In this document: positions 8,434 through 17,670 of the stretch, piece by piece
Numbering within the stretch: position 1 is the stretch's first letter
Layout of the letters: each line of letters starts with the position of its first letter
Source of the DNA: Thalassospira lohafexi
GTDB lineage: Bacteria; Pseudomonadota; Alphaproteobacteria; Rhodospirillales; Thalassospiraceae
Assembly: GCF_002844275.1 (NCBI RefSeq)
Contig: NZ_NXGX01000002.1
Location: 248,001 to 312,000 of the forward strand
DNA: 64,000 nucleotides
Direction: 5' to 3'
Notes under the pieces: model-generated
Told to the model about the DNA's origin: nothing
Seen by the model: the letters and a program-made list of their open reading frames with translations, nothing else
Databases searched by the model: none
Position numbers and translations under genes: made by a program

Positions 8434-9408
8434 ATGAGCTACCCGCATCATCCCTATGGATATGAACCGACCCATTGTCCGGTCATCGGTCTGGTGCCCA
8501 GTCGCCGTTGGCGTCGTGACCTCGACTGTCCTGACGTCCCAGATAAGGGCACGTCACCTGATGCCAGCCCCAAGCCATTGGTCATCGGCCATCATATCGG
8601 ATTTCCCTTTGCCAGTTCTAGCGATGGCGTGTTTGCAACAGCAGATATCGACGCCATGATTGAATATATCATCACCACCCGTCAGGGATGGCGCGCGTCG
8701 CTGGTGATGCGGTCATTCTTGCGTTGGTGGCGCGTAAATGACGCGTTTTCCGATATTCCAGAAGAACGAAAACTGTCGGATGCCATGATCATGTTGCTGG
8801 CCCTTAATCAGGGACGGGAAGGGTTTGTGCAGGGCTATTTGCATGACCTGCAGGGGGATAGCCGTCGCCCCGTACCGAAAGCGGAACCTAATCCGGTCGA
8901 AGCAGCTTTTTATCGCAGCCTTCGGATTGCCGCCATTGCATTGGCGCTGTCGCCAATTTTTCTAGTGTTCGCTGTTTTGCTGTTTGTTCAGGTCGATACC
9001 CTGATCAGCGGCAGTTCGGGCAAGATATTCGGGTTTAGTTATGACCTGTTGTTCTTTGTTGGCAGTTTTGGGGCGATTGGGGCGCTAACCAGCATGATGA
9101 TGCGGCTTGGCAAGGATGTGAAATGGAACGAGATGGAACCAGCCTCGGTGTTCTTTAATTTCCTGTTCCGGCCCTGCATGGGGTTCTGCTTTGCACTTCT
9201 GGTTTTGTTGGCACTACGGGCAGGGATATTGCCGATCCCGCTTGATCAGTTGCACAATCTTGATGACTTGGACCAGATTGGCAACTCGGCTGCTGCTGGA
9301 CAGCAAATCTCAATTGTCTTGGTGTTTGCATTCCTGTCAGGATTTAGCGAACGGCTTAGCACCGCACTAGTCAAGCGCGTTGAAGACAGGGTTGCCCGTA
9401 CAGATTGA
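8434..9408 (+). CDS. Membrane protein of unknown function
   Basis: I cannot assign this 324-residue protein. The first 160 residues are soluble, starting with a His/Tyr/Pro-rich head (MSYPHHPYGYEPTHCP). Four hydrophobic helices follow at about residues 163-187, 203-222, 243-264 and 288-304. The last carries the sequence FAFLSGFSERL, a pattern I associate with conserved membrane proteins of unknown role, followed by a charged tail. A small-residue segment, GSFGAIGALTSMMMRLG, lies in the second helix. It stands alone between trmFO (divergent) and uvrA (convergent), with its own terminator. Confidence 0.7.
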   Translation: MSYPHHPYGYEPTHCPVIGLVPSRRWRRDLDCPDVPDKGTSPDASPKPLVIGHHIGFPFASSSDGVFATADIDAMIEYIITTRQGWRASLVMRSFLRWWRVNDAFSDIPEERKLSDAMIMLLALNQGREGFVQGYLHDLQGDSRRPVPKAEPNPVEAAFYRSLRIAAIALALSPIFLVFAVLLFVQVDTLISGSSGKIFGFSYDLLFFVGSFGAIGALTSMMMRLGKDVKWNEMEPASVFFNFLFRPCMGFCFALLVLLALRAGILPIPLDQLHNLDDLDQIGNSAAAGQQISIVLVFAFLSGFSERLSTALVKRVEDRVARTD

Positions 9409-9414
9409 TCACAG

Positions 9415-9447
9415 CAAAACGGGGCAGAATATCACTGCCCCGTTTTG
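9415..9447. terminator. Bidirectional terminator between the orphan membrane protein and uvrA
   Basis: A perfect 13-bp stem (9415-9427 with 9435-9447, core ACGGGGCAG) closes a 7-base loop. It has A and T runs on its flanks and lies between two convergent stops. Confidence 0.88.
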
Positions 9448-9450
9448 GTT

Positions 9451-12279
9451 CTACTTAAGTCCCAGATGACGCTTAAGGTAATGTCCGGTATAGCTTTTCT
9501 TATTGGCCATGATGTCTTCGGGCGTCCCGCATCCGACAAGCTTCCCGCCGCCGTCGCCCCCCTCAGGTCCAATATCAATGATCCAGTCGGCCGTCTTGAT
9601 GACGTCAAGGTTGTGTTCAATCACGACAACTGTGTTGCCTTGATCGACAATGGTATGGAGCACTTCAAGCAGCTTGCGAATATCATGGAAATGAAGCCCG
9701 GTTGTGGGTTCATCAAGAATATAAATCGTACGTCCAGTGGCACGTTTTGATAGCTCCTTGGCCAGTTTGACACGCTGTGCTTCGCCACCCGACAGGGTGG
9801 TAGCCTGTTGACCCAGATGGATATAGGAAAGACCCACCTGTTTTAAGGTTTCCATCTTGTCGCGGATTGATGGAACAGCCTTAAAGAAATCCGCACCTTC
9901 TTCAACGGTCATATCAAGAACGTCAGATATCGATTTGCCTTTAAACGATATATCGAGCGTTTCACGATTATATCGTTTGCCTTTGCACTGATCACATTCG
10001 ACATAAACGTCGGGCAGGAAGTGCATTTCAATCTTGATAACACCATCGCCCTGACAGGCTTCGCAGCGGCCGCCCTTAACGTTAAACGAAAAACGTCCCG
10101 GCTTATACCCGCGCGTTTTGGCCTCTGGCAGTTGGGCAAACCATTCACGGATTGGCGTGAATGCACCGGTGTAGGTTACCGGGTTGGATCGTGGTGTTCG
10201 GCCAATCGGGCTTTGGTCGATATCAATGATTTTATCGATATGCTCAACACCGGTGATGCTGTCATGGGCGCCGGGATGGTTGCGCGCATTGTGCATCCGC
10301 TTGGCCAGCGCCTTATAGAGTGTTTCAATCACAAGGCTTGATTTACCACCACCTGAAACACCTGTAACACAGATGAATTTGCCCAGCGGGAATTCGGCAT
10401 CGACACCTTGCAGGTTGTTGGCTGTGGCGCCTTTGATCGCAATCGACTTGCCATTGCCTTTGCGGCGTTCCTTTGGCACGGCAATCTGTTCGGTCCCGAC
10501 AAGGTATTTGCCCGTCAGGCTTTCGGGGTTTTGCTGAATTTGTTCGGGGGTGCCTTCGGCAACGATGCGACCGCCGTGGATACCGGCACCCGGGCCCATA
10601 TCGACCACATAGTCAGCCGCACGAATGGCGTCTTCGTCGTGTTCGACGACCAGAACCGTATTACCAAGATCCCGCAGACGTTTAAGCGTTTCAAGCAACC
10701 GGTCATTGTCGCGTTGATGCAAACCGATAGACGGTTCATCAAGGACGTAAAGAACCCCGGTTAAGCCCGAACCGATTTGTGATGCCAGTCGGATACGCTG
10801 ACTTTCACCACCTGAAAGGGTGCCCGATGTGCGTGACATCGACAGGTAATCCAGTCCGACATCGCGCAGGAAGCGCAGGCGATCATTGATTTCGCGTAAG
10901 ATTCTGCGCGCAATCTCTGTTTCCTTGGGGTTCAGTTTGTCTTCAAGGGCCAGAAACCAATCGGCCGCCTTGGCGATTGAAAGGTCGGTGATGCGCGATA
11001 TTTCAGCCCCATCGACCTTAACGGCCAAGGCTTCGGGTTTGAGGCGCTGCCCGTTACAGGTCGGGCAGTTTGACACCATCTGGTATTTGGAAAGTTCGTC
11101 ACGGGCCCACTGGCTGTCGGTTTCACGCCAGCGACGCGACATGTTTGGAATGACGCCTTCGAACGGGCGTGAAACCTTATAACTGCGCGATCCATCGTCA
11201 TAGGTCACGGTGACGTCTTCGTCGCCAGAGCCAAACAGGATGGTGTCCTGTGCGGTTTTGGGCAGCTTTTCCCACGCAACGTTGGTTTTAAACCCAAAAT
11301 GCTTAGCGACGGATTTCAGGGTTTGCAGATAATATTTCGATGTTGAGCTGGCCCACGGTGCAACCGCGCCATCATCAAGCGTTTTGCTTTCATCGGGCAC
11401 CACCAGCATCGGATCGAATTCCATCTGGGTGCCAAGACCGTCACAGGCCGGGCAGGCGCCAAACGGGTTGTTAAAGGAAAATAGACGCGGTTCGATTTCC
11501 TCGATTGTGAAGCCGGAAACCGGGCAGGCGAACTTGGCGGAAAACACCGTGGTGTCGCCCGTTTTGGCATCCTCGGCAAGGACAATGCCATCGGTCAGTT
11601 CAAGGGCGGTTTCAAAGCTGTCGGCAAGACGCGTTCCGATGCCGTCCTTGACGATCAGACGATCAACAACAACAGAAATATCGTGTTTGAGTTTCTTGTT
11701 GAGGTCTGGCGCGTCATCAATGTCATACATTTCACCATCGATTTTGACGCGCTGGAAACCGCGCGACCGTAGATCACGCAGTTCCTTTTTGTATTCACCT
11801 TTGCGACCACGCACGATGGGGGCCAGAAGATACAGGCGTGTTCCTTCTTCCATCTCGAGCACGCGGTCGACCATCTGCGATACGGTCTGACTGACAATCG
11901 GCAATCCGGTGGCCGGTGAATAGGGGATGCCAACACGCGCCCAGAGAAGACGCATATAGTCATAAATCTCGGTGACAGTACCAACGGTCGAGCGCGGATT
12001 GCGCGACGTTGTTTTCTGCTCAATCGAAATCGCCGGTGACAGGCCGTCGATGTATTCGACGTCAGGCTTTTGCATCAATTCAAGAAACTGCCGCGCATAA
12101 GCTGAAAGGCTTTCGACATAACGACGCTGGCCTTCAGCATAGATTGTATCGAATGCCAGCGAACTTTTACCCGATCCTGACAGGCCGGTAATCACAACCA
12201 AGGCGTCACGGGGCAGTTCAACGTCAATGTTCTGCAGATTGTGTTCTTTCGCACCGCGAACCGAAATTTTCGTCAGCAT
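9451..12279 (-). CDS. uvrA: UvrA, excinuclease ABC subunit A
   Basis: UvrA is the damage-sensing ATPase of nucleotide excision repair. It loads UvrB at lesions. The 942-residue product has two ABC ATPase halves: the first Walker A is GLSGSGKS (residues 32-39), the second is GVSGGGKSS near residue 640, and both halves have LSGGE signatures. The zinc-finger pairs CPACDG and CEACQG/CDQCKG are intact. The second P-loop has Gly where Ser is commoner (GVSGSGKS). The frame extends to 12345, but the ATG at 12279 gives the family start [17 protein letters not shown] LexA box ends 12 bases upstream, so SOS control is likely. Confidence 0.97.
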   Translation of the reverse strand: MLTKISVRGAKEHNLQNIDVELPRDALVVITGLSGSGKSSLAFDTIYAEGQRRYVESLSAYARQFLELMQKPDVEYIDGLSPAISIEQKTTSRNPRSTVGTVTEIYDYMRLLWARVGIPYSPATGLPIVSQTVSQMVDRVLEMEEGTRLYLLAPIVRGRKGEYKKELRDLRSRGFQRVKIDGEMYDIDDAPDLNKKLKHDISVVVDRLIVKDGIGTRLADSFETALELTDGIVLAEDAKTGDTTVFSAKFACPVSGFTIEEIEPRLFSFNNPFGACPACDGLGTQMEFDPMLVVPDESKTLDDGAVAPWASSTSKYYLQTLKSVAKHFGFKTNVAWEKLPKTAQDTILFGSGDEDVTVTYDDGSRSYKVSRPFEGVIPNMSRRWRETDSQWARDELSKYQMVSNCPTCNGQRLKPEALAVKVDGAEISRITDLSIAKAADWFLALEDKLNPKETEIARRILREINDRLRFLRDVGLDYLSMSRTSGTLSGGESQRIRLASQIGSGLTGVLYVLDEPSIGLHQRDNDRLLETLKRLRDLGNTVLVVEHDEDAIRAADYVVDMGPGAGIHGGRIVAEGTPEQIQQNPESLTGKYLVGTEQIAVPKERRKGNGKSIAIKGATANNLQGVDAEFPLGKFICVTGVSGGGKSSLVIETLYKALAKRMHNARNHPGAHDSITGVEHIDKIIDIDQSPIGRTPRSNPVTYTGAFTPIREWFAQLPEAKTRGYKPGRFSFNVKGGRCEACQGDGVIKIEMHFLPDVYVECDQCKGKRYNRETLDISFKGKSISDVLDMTVEEGADFFKAVPSIRDKMETLKQVGLSYIHLGQQATTLSGGEAQRVKLAKELSKRATGRTIYILDEPTTGLHFHDIRKLLEVLHTIVDQGNTVVVIEHNLDVIKTADWIIDIGPEGGDGGGKLVGCGTPEDIMANKKSYTGHYLKRHLGLK

Positions 12280-12291
12280 GTCGGGCCTTTT

Positions 12292-12306
12292 GTTCCTGAA
12301 TTGTTC
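12292..12306. promoter_or_regulatory. LexA box (alphaproteobacterial type) before uvrA
   Basis: The sequence shows GTTC-CTGAATT-GTTC, an exact match to the GTTC-N7-GTTC direct repeat bound by alphaproteobacterial LexA. It lies 13 bases from the uvrA start codon, where a repressor would block the promoter or early transcription. Confidence 0.8.
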
Positions 12307-12416
12307 GGAAAGTGTATAGAGGAGGCAACCTGTATACGCAAGCATGCCCCTGACAGTTCCTGTCAGTATTTGTCAGGAGAGATCTTTTTCGCAACCAAGG
12401 TCGACATGGATGCATG

Positions 12417-12447
12417 AAAAAGCCCGCCGAACAAGTCCGGCGGGCTT
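12417..12447 (-). terminator. Intrinsic terminator after fba
   Basis: A 10-bp GC-rich stem (12420-12429 with 12438-12447, AAGCCCGCCG) has an 8-base loop. On the minus strand it is followed by a run of T residues (CTTTTTC). It ends the amino-sugar operon, 29 bases beyond the fba stop. Confidence 0.87.
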
Positions 12448-12475
12448 CACAAATCTTTTGACCGTTTCAGGCGGA

Positions 12476-13555
12476 CTAGCCTTTGGTCACCGAACGACCG
12501 GTCGCACCAAGATCCTTGAAGGCTTCTTCGAGGCGCGCAGCCATCGAGAGTTCGGCTTCGCGGATCCAGACACGCGGATCATATTGTTTTTTATAAGGTT
12601 TGTCGGTTTCGGGATCGACCTGATATTTAAAGGCGCGATCGTTTGCTTCGACATATTCGCCAACCGGACGGGCATAAGCGAATTGGGTGTCGGTATCGAT
12701 GTTCATTTTGAAAACACCATAGCCGACAGCTTCTTCAATTTTCGCTTTTTCCGAACCCGAACCACCGTGGAACACGAAGTCCAACGGGCTGTCGCCCAGA
12801 CCATGCTTCTCGGCGACGAATTTCTGGCTTTCGAGAAGGATTTCAGGGCGCAGTTTGACGTTGCCCGGCTTGTAGACGCCGTGCACGTTACCGAACGCTG
12901 CTGCGACCGAGAAATGGCCGAGCGGTGACAGGCGACGGTAGGCTTCTTCGACTTCTTCGGGACGGGTGTAAAGACGCGGATCAATTTCCTCGATCGAGGT
13001 GTCGAGTTCATGGCCGATCCCGTCTTCTTCGCCACCCGTGACGCCCAGTTCGATTTCCAGGCTCATTTCGATGGCGGACATACGCTTGAGGAAGGTTTCA
13101 CAGGTCGACAAGTTGTCTTCGAGTGGTTCTTCGGAAAGATCAAGCATGTGCGAGCTGTAAAGCGCTTTGCCTTCTTCGGCATAGGCCTTTTCGCTCCATT
13201 TTAGCATTTCATCGACCCATGGCACGAACTTGCGGTTCGCGTGATCGGTATGCAGGACAACCGCAACACCATAATACTCAGCCAGAAGCTGTGCATGGCG
13301 TGCGGCTGAAACGGCGCCCACAACACGGGCAGCCGCGGCGTCCTTGATGCCCTTGCCGGCAAAGAACTGTGCACCGCCATTCGAAAGCTGAATGATAATG
13401 TCAGAACCGGCATTTGCAGCGGCCTCAAGGGCGGCATTCATCGTGCTTGACGATGTGATATTGACAGCAGGTAAGGCGTAACCGTCCTGCTTGCAGGCAG
13501 CGACAAGGTCACGATAGGCAGCACCGGTAACAACACCGGGTTTAACGGAAGGCAT
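12476..13555 (-). CDS. fbaA: Class II fructose-bisphosphate aldolase
   Basis: This enzyme reversibly splits fructose-1,6-bisphosphate into dihydroxyacetone phosphate and glyceraldehyde-3-phosphate, using zinc. The 359 residues match the class IIA (E. coli FbaA) layout: HTDHANRK with a zinc histidine, SSHMLDLSEEPLEDN, LEIELGVTGGEEDG, SFGNVHGVYKPGNV-like FGNVHGVYKPGN, FVFHGGSGS and KMNIDTDTQ. A strong ribosome site (AGGAGGAGT) precedes the ATG. It is the last gene of the minus-strand amino-sugar operon, 20 bases after the oxidoreductase gene. That may link amino-sugar carbon to central metabolism, or it may only be the place where the cell keeps its aldolase gene. Confidence 0.96.
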   Translation of the reverse strand: MPSVKPGVVTGAAYRDLVAACKQDGYALPAVNITSSSTMNAALEAAANAGSDIIIQLSNGGAQFFAGKGIKDAAAARVVGAVSAARHAQLLAEYYGVAVVLHTDHANRKFVPWVDEMLKWSEKAYAEEGKALYSSHMLDLSEEPLEDNLSTCETFLKRMSAIEMSLEIELGVTGGEEDGIGHELDTSIEEIDPRLYTRPEEVEEAYRRLSPLGHFSVAAAFGNVHGVYKPGNVKLRPEILLESQKFVAEKHGLGDSPLDFVFHGGSGSEKAKIEEAVGYGVFKMNIDTDTQFAYARPVGEYVEANDRAFKYQVDPETDKPYKKQYDPRVWIREAELSMAARLEEAFKDLGATGRSVTKG

Positions 13556-13575
13556 GTGGGTACTCCTCCTGGGGG

Positions 13576-14643
13576 TCAGAGTAAAACAGGTGCCCCCGTT
13601 CGAACCGACTGGTCCGCAGCAAGGGCAATCCGCAAAGAGCCCAATGCATCTTCCATATGCTGCGTAAGGTCAAGATTTTCCGTTATAGACTTTAGGAAAA
13701 ATTGCTGTTCACGCAGACACAGGCCGTCATGATCGGGCTCGTCATCAGTTTTGATGATCTCGTCCAATTGTGTAAATTCTCCGGCACTGTTTGTGGCAGC
13801 ATGGTGAAGTTTGAGTGCATTTGTCTTGGTGTGGGTATCAATATCGGCTGAACCAGCGCCTTTTTCTTCGACATCGGTGATGGAAACGCTGCCCTTTGGC
13901 CCGATCACGTCTTTCACAAAAAAGGCGGTTTCACTGATCATCGGGCCCCATCCGGCCTCGTACCAGCCGATGGATCCATCATCAAAGCGGACCTGAAGTT
14001 GGCCATAGTTATACATGTCTGGTGCGACGTCTTCGGAAAGGCGCACGCCCATGGCATTGACCGACACCGGCTTGGCCGCCGTCATCAGGCACATCATGTC
14101 AAGGTAATGAACCCCGCAATCGACAATCGGTGACACGCTGTTGAGCAACCGTTTATGGGTTTCCCAAAAGGCACCGCTGCTTTGCTGATTGAGGTTCATG
14201 CGCATGACAAGCGGTTTGCCGAGCGTCTTGGCGATTTCAACAAACTTTTCCCAGGACGGATGATGGCGCAGGATATAGCCAATCACCAGTTTGCGATCAT
14301 GCTTTTTGGCTGCGGCAACAACCCGTTCGGCGTCCTCCACTGTGGCGGCAAGTGGCTTTTCGATAAACACATGTGCACCGGCCTCAAAGGCGGCGACGGC
14401 AAAGTCAGCATGGGTTTCTGTATAGGTGTTGATCGACACGGCATCGGGTTTGGTTTGCGCCAATGCGGTATAAAAATCGGTAAACTGCGGGTAAGCAGCA
14501 AACCCATCTGGCAGCTTTTCCGCAGGAATGTTTGACCGGGCACAAATGCCAACAATTTCGTATCCATCAAGCGCATGATAGGCCTTTGCGTGCGACAGGC
14601 CCATATTGCCAAGACCGATAACCAGAATACGAACGGGCTTCAT
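13576..14643 (-). CDS. Gfo/Idh/MocA-family oxidoreductase
   Basis: This is a 355-residue NAD(P)-dependent dehydrogenase of the glucose-fructose oxidoreductase/inositol dehydrogenase family. The N-terminal Rossmann fold reads ILVIGLGNMGLSHAKAYHAL. The family EKP motif is present (HVFIEKPLA, about residue 95), and the C-terminal half is the sheet domain that binds the sugar. It follows nagA by 42 bases with a good ribosome site (AAGGAGG). The neighbours suggest an amino sugar or a lactyl/acid sugar derivative as substrate, but no step of the standard GlcNAc or MurNAc route needs it, so its role is open. Confidence 0.85.
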   Translation of the reverse strand: MKPVRILVIGLGNMGLSHAKAYHALDGYEIVGICARSNIPAEKLPDGFAAYPQFTDFYTALAQTKPDAVSINTYTETHADFAVAAFEAGAHVFIEKPLAATVEDAERVVAAAKKHDRKLVIGYILRHHPSWEKFVEIAKTLGKPLVMRMNLNQQSSGAFWETHKRLLNSVSPIVDCGVHYLDMMCLMTAAKPVSVNAMGVRLSEDVAPDMYNYGQLQVRFDDGSIGWYEAGWGPMISETAFFVKDVIGPKGSVSITDVEEKGAGSADIDTHTKTNALKLHHAATNSAGEFTQLDEIIKTDDEPDHDGLCLREQQFFLKSITENLDLTQHMEDALGSLRIALAADQSVRTGAPVLL

Positions 14644-14685
14644 TTTGTGCCTCCTTAAAACCTGATAATATATTGATTGTTATGA

Positions 14686-15822
14686 TTATTCCGCACCGTT
14701 AATCCAGCTGCGCGACACATTGAATGCGTCATCAAACAGGATCATATCGGCCTGATATCCCGGTGCAATCCGGCCCATTTTGTCATCGAGTTTCAAAAAT
14801 TCCGCCGGATAAAGGGACGCCATACGCAGCGCTTCGCCCAGATCAAGTCCGACCATTTCAACGCAGTTTTTCACGGCACTGATCATATCAAGGTCCGACC
14901 CGGCCAATGTTCCATCGGCCAACGCACAGCGACCATCAGCTGCAATGATTTCTTCACCGCCAAGGGTAAAACGTTTGTCATCGGCCCCCACGGTTGGCAT
15001 GGCGTCGGTCACCAGCATGATCTTGCCCGTGGCCTTGGCGTGAATGGCAACCTTAAGTACGGCGGGGTGAACATGATATCCGTCTGCGATCAGACCGCAC
15101 CAGGTTGTGTCATCGGCCATTGCCGCCCCAGCCACACCCGGTTCCCGGTGGGTCATCGGGCTCATGGCGTTAAACAGGTGGGTAAAACCGCGCAGGCCCT
15201 CGTCAATGGCACTTTGAATATGAGCGTAATTTCCGGCTGTATGCCCGGCACAGACCAGAACACCTTTGTCCGCAAGGGTTTTGATGGTGCCTTTGGCGGC
15301 CTTTTCCGGGGCCATGGTGACCAGAATGCGACCGTTTGGTAGCCGGGTCAGCAGCTCAATCGCGTCATTTTCCATCGGCCGGATGATATCTGCACTGTGA
15401 ACGCCCTTACGTTCTGGATTGAGATACGGTCCTTCAAGGTGAATGCCGACAATGCCCGGAACACCTGCATCAATCGCATCTGTCACCGCCGTAATGGCGG
15501 TTTCCATCTTGCCTCGATGGTCGGTGATTAATGTTGGCAGCATGGCGGTTGTGCCATATTTGCGATGCGCTTGCATGATGGCGCGCACACCATCGACCGT
15601 GGGCTGATCGTTCAGCAACACACCGCCACCACCATTGACCTGAACATCAATCAGACCGGGCGCAAGCATCTGTCCGTTACCGTCAATAACGGTGAGGTCA
15701 GCGGGCAGGGCGGCCGCATCGACAATCTTATCAACATTGCCATCGCGCACGATGACCGACTTGCCGTCCAGAAAATCTGTGCCGTCAAAGATACGGGCAT
15801 TGGTAATGGCAAATGCAGACAT
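14686..15822 (-). CDS. nagA: N-acetylglucosamine-6-phosphate deacetylase
   Basis: NagA removes acetate from GlcNAc-6-phosphate to give glucosamine-6-phosphate. The 378-residue amidohydrolase shows the metal and substrate sites in order: APGLIDVQVNGGGG at the barrel start, GIHLEGPYLNPERKGVH, CAGHTAGNY, GFTHLFNAMSPM, and LVTDAMP with the catalytic Asp. Its start codon shares one base with the stop of the SIS gene (TGATG), so translation is coupled. The next gene uses the resulting glucosamine-6-phosphate, or precedes it in the operon, as is usual for nag gene sets. Confidence 0.93.
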   Translation of the reverse strand: MSAFAITNARIFDGTDFLDGKSVIVRDGNVDKIVDAAALPADLTVIDGNGQMLAPGLIDVQVNGGGGVLLNDQPTVDGVRAIMQAHRKYGTTAMLPTLITDHRGKMETAITAVTDAIDAGVPGIVGIHLEGPYLNPERKGVHSADIIRPMENDAIELLTRLPNGRILVTMAPEKAAKGTIKTLADKGVLVCAGHTAGNYAHIQSAIDEGLRGFTHLFNAMSPMTHREPGVAGAAMADDTTWCGLIADGYHVHPAVLKVAIHAKATGKIMLVTDAMPTVGADDKRFTLGGEEIIAADGRCALADGTLAGSDLDMISAVKNCVEMVGLDLGEALRMASLYPAEFLKLDDKMGRIAPGYQADMILFDDAFNVSRSWINGAE

Positions 15823-16865
15823 CAGTGGGTCTCCGTTACTTTCGAAAGATGCGGCGGTGCATCGGGATTGCAGCCACGCGCAAGTGCCACGTTTTCAGCC
15901 AGCGTATAGAACGTCTGGATCATGGCAATCGGGGCGAGAAGCGGGTGGATATCCTCGACCACCGGAAGGTGCCCCTTGATATCGGCATAGCCGGTTTCGG
16001 CTGCAAACAGGTTATCTGTTTTCCCGCGCATTTCAGTCAGGAAATCTTCGACACTGTCACGCGATGCATCCTGCTGTGAAAACACCAGCATCGGAAATGT
16101 TTTAGAGACCAAGGCCATTGGGCCATGCTTTACCTCAGCAGCACTGAATGCTTCGGCGTGCAAGCTACTGGTTTCCTTGAATTTCAGGGCAGCCTCCTGC
16201 GCAATCGCAAAGGCCGGGCCGCGCCCGATGACATACAGACCATCAGACTTGGCAATGGTATCAGACGCACCGAGCCAATCTTGATCAAGTGCGGACGTTA
16301 GCAGGTTCGGAAGTTTGCTTAGACCGTCGTTAAAGCTGGTGTCTTGCGTCCATGCGCCAACAATCTGGGCAATCGCCGACAGGGTCGCAATATAGGACTT
16401 GGTGGCGGCAACACTTGTTTCCGGTCCGGCAAGCAGCGGAATAACGTGATCAACCGTATCGGCCAGAGGAGAATCAACAACATTAACCAAGGCCACAGTC
16501 CGCGCACCGGCATCCCGGGCTGCTTGGGCGTTTTTGACAAGATCCGGGCTTTTGCCAGACTGCGAGACCGCAATGAAAAGTGCGTCCTTGCTGGCAACGG
16601 TACGGTTATAGATAGATACAATCGACGGGGCCGCAGAAACAACCGGAATGCCAAGCTGGCTTTCAATCAGGTATTTTGCGTAAAGGGTGGCGTGATCTGA
16701 ACTACCACGACCGCATGTAACAACGAATTTCGGCGGATTGGCGCGAAGTTCCGTTGCAAGCGTGTCGATTGCAGTCTTGTTGTGGGCGAGTTGTTTGGCA
16801 ACAACATCCGGGGATTCTGCCAATTCGCGGCCCATCTGAGTTTTCGGGCGCCAGCTTGTTGTCAT
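15822..16865 (-). CDS. SIS-domain glucosamine-6-phosphate deaminase (NagB-II type)
   Basis: This 347-residue protein has two sugar-isomerase (SIS) domains and resembles the C-terminal half of GlmS without the glutaminase part. The first domain has FVVTCGRGSSDHAT and later VSQSGKSPD. The second has YVIGRGPAFAIAQEAALKFKETS and AEVKHGPMAL, all GlmS-type sugar-phosphate contacts. Next to nagA, and with no classical nagB in the locus, it most likely deaminates glucosamine-6-phosphate to fructose-6-phosphate and ammonia. The frame extends to 16919, overlapping the GntR gene, but GAGGGAA before the ATG at 16865 supports the shorter start. An AgaS-like galactosamine activity is an alternative. Confidence 0.85.
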   Translation of the reverse strand: MTTSWRPKTQMGRELAESPDVVAKQLAHNKTAIDTLATELRANPPKFVVTCGRGSSDHATLYAKYLIESQLGIPVVSAAPSIVSIYNRTVASKDALFIAVSQSGKSPDLVKNAQAARDAGARTVALVNVVDSPLADTVDHVIPLLAGPETSVAATKSYIATLSAIAQIVGAWTQDTSFNDGLSKLPNLLTSALDQDWLGASDTIAKSDGLYVIGRGPAFAIAQEAALKFKETSSLHAEAFSAAEVKHGPMALVSKTFPMLVFSQQDASRDSVEDFLTEMRGKTDNLFAAETGYADIKGHLPVVEDIHPLLAPIAMIQTFYTLAENVALARGCNPDAPPHLSKVTETH

Positions 16866-16908
16866 ATCCAGTGTTCCCTCATTTTCTGCAAGGTGCCCGA
16901 TCTTTTGA

Positions 16909-17670
16909 TCAGCGGGCATCTACCTGCATTTCAGCGATAAAGTCATAACTGTCACCACGGTAGTAGGACCGTGTGAATTCGACCGGTGTCCCATTGGCAA
17001 GGAACGAGCGGCGTTCGATATAAAGTGCTGCACTGCCGTCCGGCACACCCAGAATTTTTGCGGTTTCACCATCAAAAAGTTCAGCCCGAAGGCGCTGCAG
17101 GGCGCGTTCGGGTTTCTTGTTGTATTTTGCCAAGGCGTCATAAAGTGATTTATCCACTTCATCGGGACTTGGCAAAAATGCACGCGGAATGACCGCATAT
17201 TCCAGGGCCATTGGCTTGTCGTTGGCGGTACGCAGACGGCGCAAGCGTGTGACTTCGGTGCCGGGGGACAAGTTCAGAGCCATGGCTTCTTCCGGGGATG
17301 CGTGACCAACTGTTTTTTCAAGCCAAATCGCCCCCGGATCCATGCCACGTGTGATCATGTCTTCGGTAAAGGATGTCAGGCGTGAAAGCGCCTGTTCAAC
17401 ACGCGGGGCTACGAACGTGCCCGCGCCATGGCGTTGAACCAGAACGCCTTCATCGACCAATGAACGCATGGCGTTACGTACCGTGACACGCGAAATGCCC
17501 AGTTCGTTGGCAAGGTCACGCTCGCTTGGCAACGCATCATCAACTTGCAAAACCCCATCATCAATCACGGCCTTCAGTGCGGATTGAAGGCGGCGATAAA
17601 GCGGCCCATTTCCAGTGTTTTCGATGTCGCGCGTGCGCAGGTTCTCAATAATGTCCTGGGTTGTGATCAT
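16909..17670 (-). CDS. GntR/HutC-family regulator (NagR/DasR-like)
   Basis: This is a 253-residue transcription factor. The N-terminal winged helix has LPSERDLANELGISRVTVRN, the GntR recognition helix. The C-terminal two thirds form a UTRA ligand domain that in NagR and DasR binds glucosamine-6-phosphate or GlcNAc-6-phosphate. Its ATG overlaps the kinase stop (ATGA). The nearby intergenic TGGTAT/ATACCA repeats are the probable operators, so it likely represses both arms of the locus until amino-sugar phosphates build up. Confidence 0.9.
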   Translation of the reverse strand: MITTQDIIENLRTRDIENTGNGPLYRRLQSALKAVIDDGVLQVDDALPSERDLANELGISRVTVRNAMRSLVDEGVLVQRHGAGTFVAPRVEQALSRLTSFTEDMITRGMDPGAIWLEKTVGHASPEEAMALNLSPGTEVTRLRRLRTANDKPMALEYAVIPRAFLPSPDEVDKSLYDALAKYNKKPERALQRLRAELFDGETAKILGVPDGSAALYIERRSFLANGTPVEFTRSYYRGDSYDFIAEMQVDAR

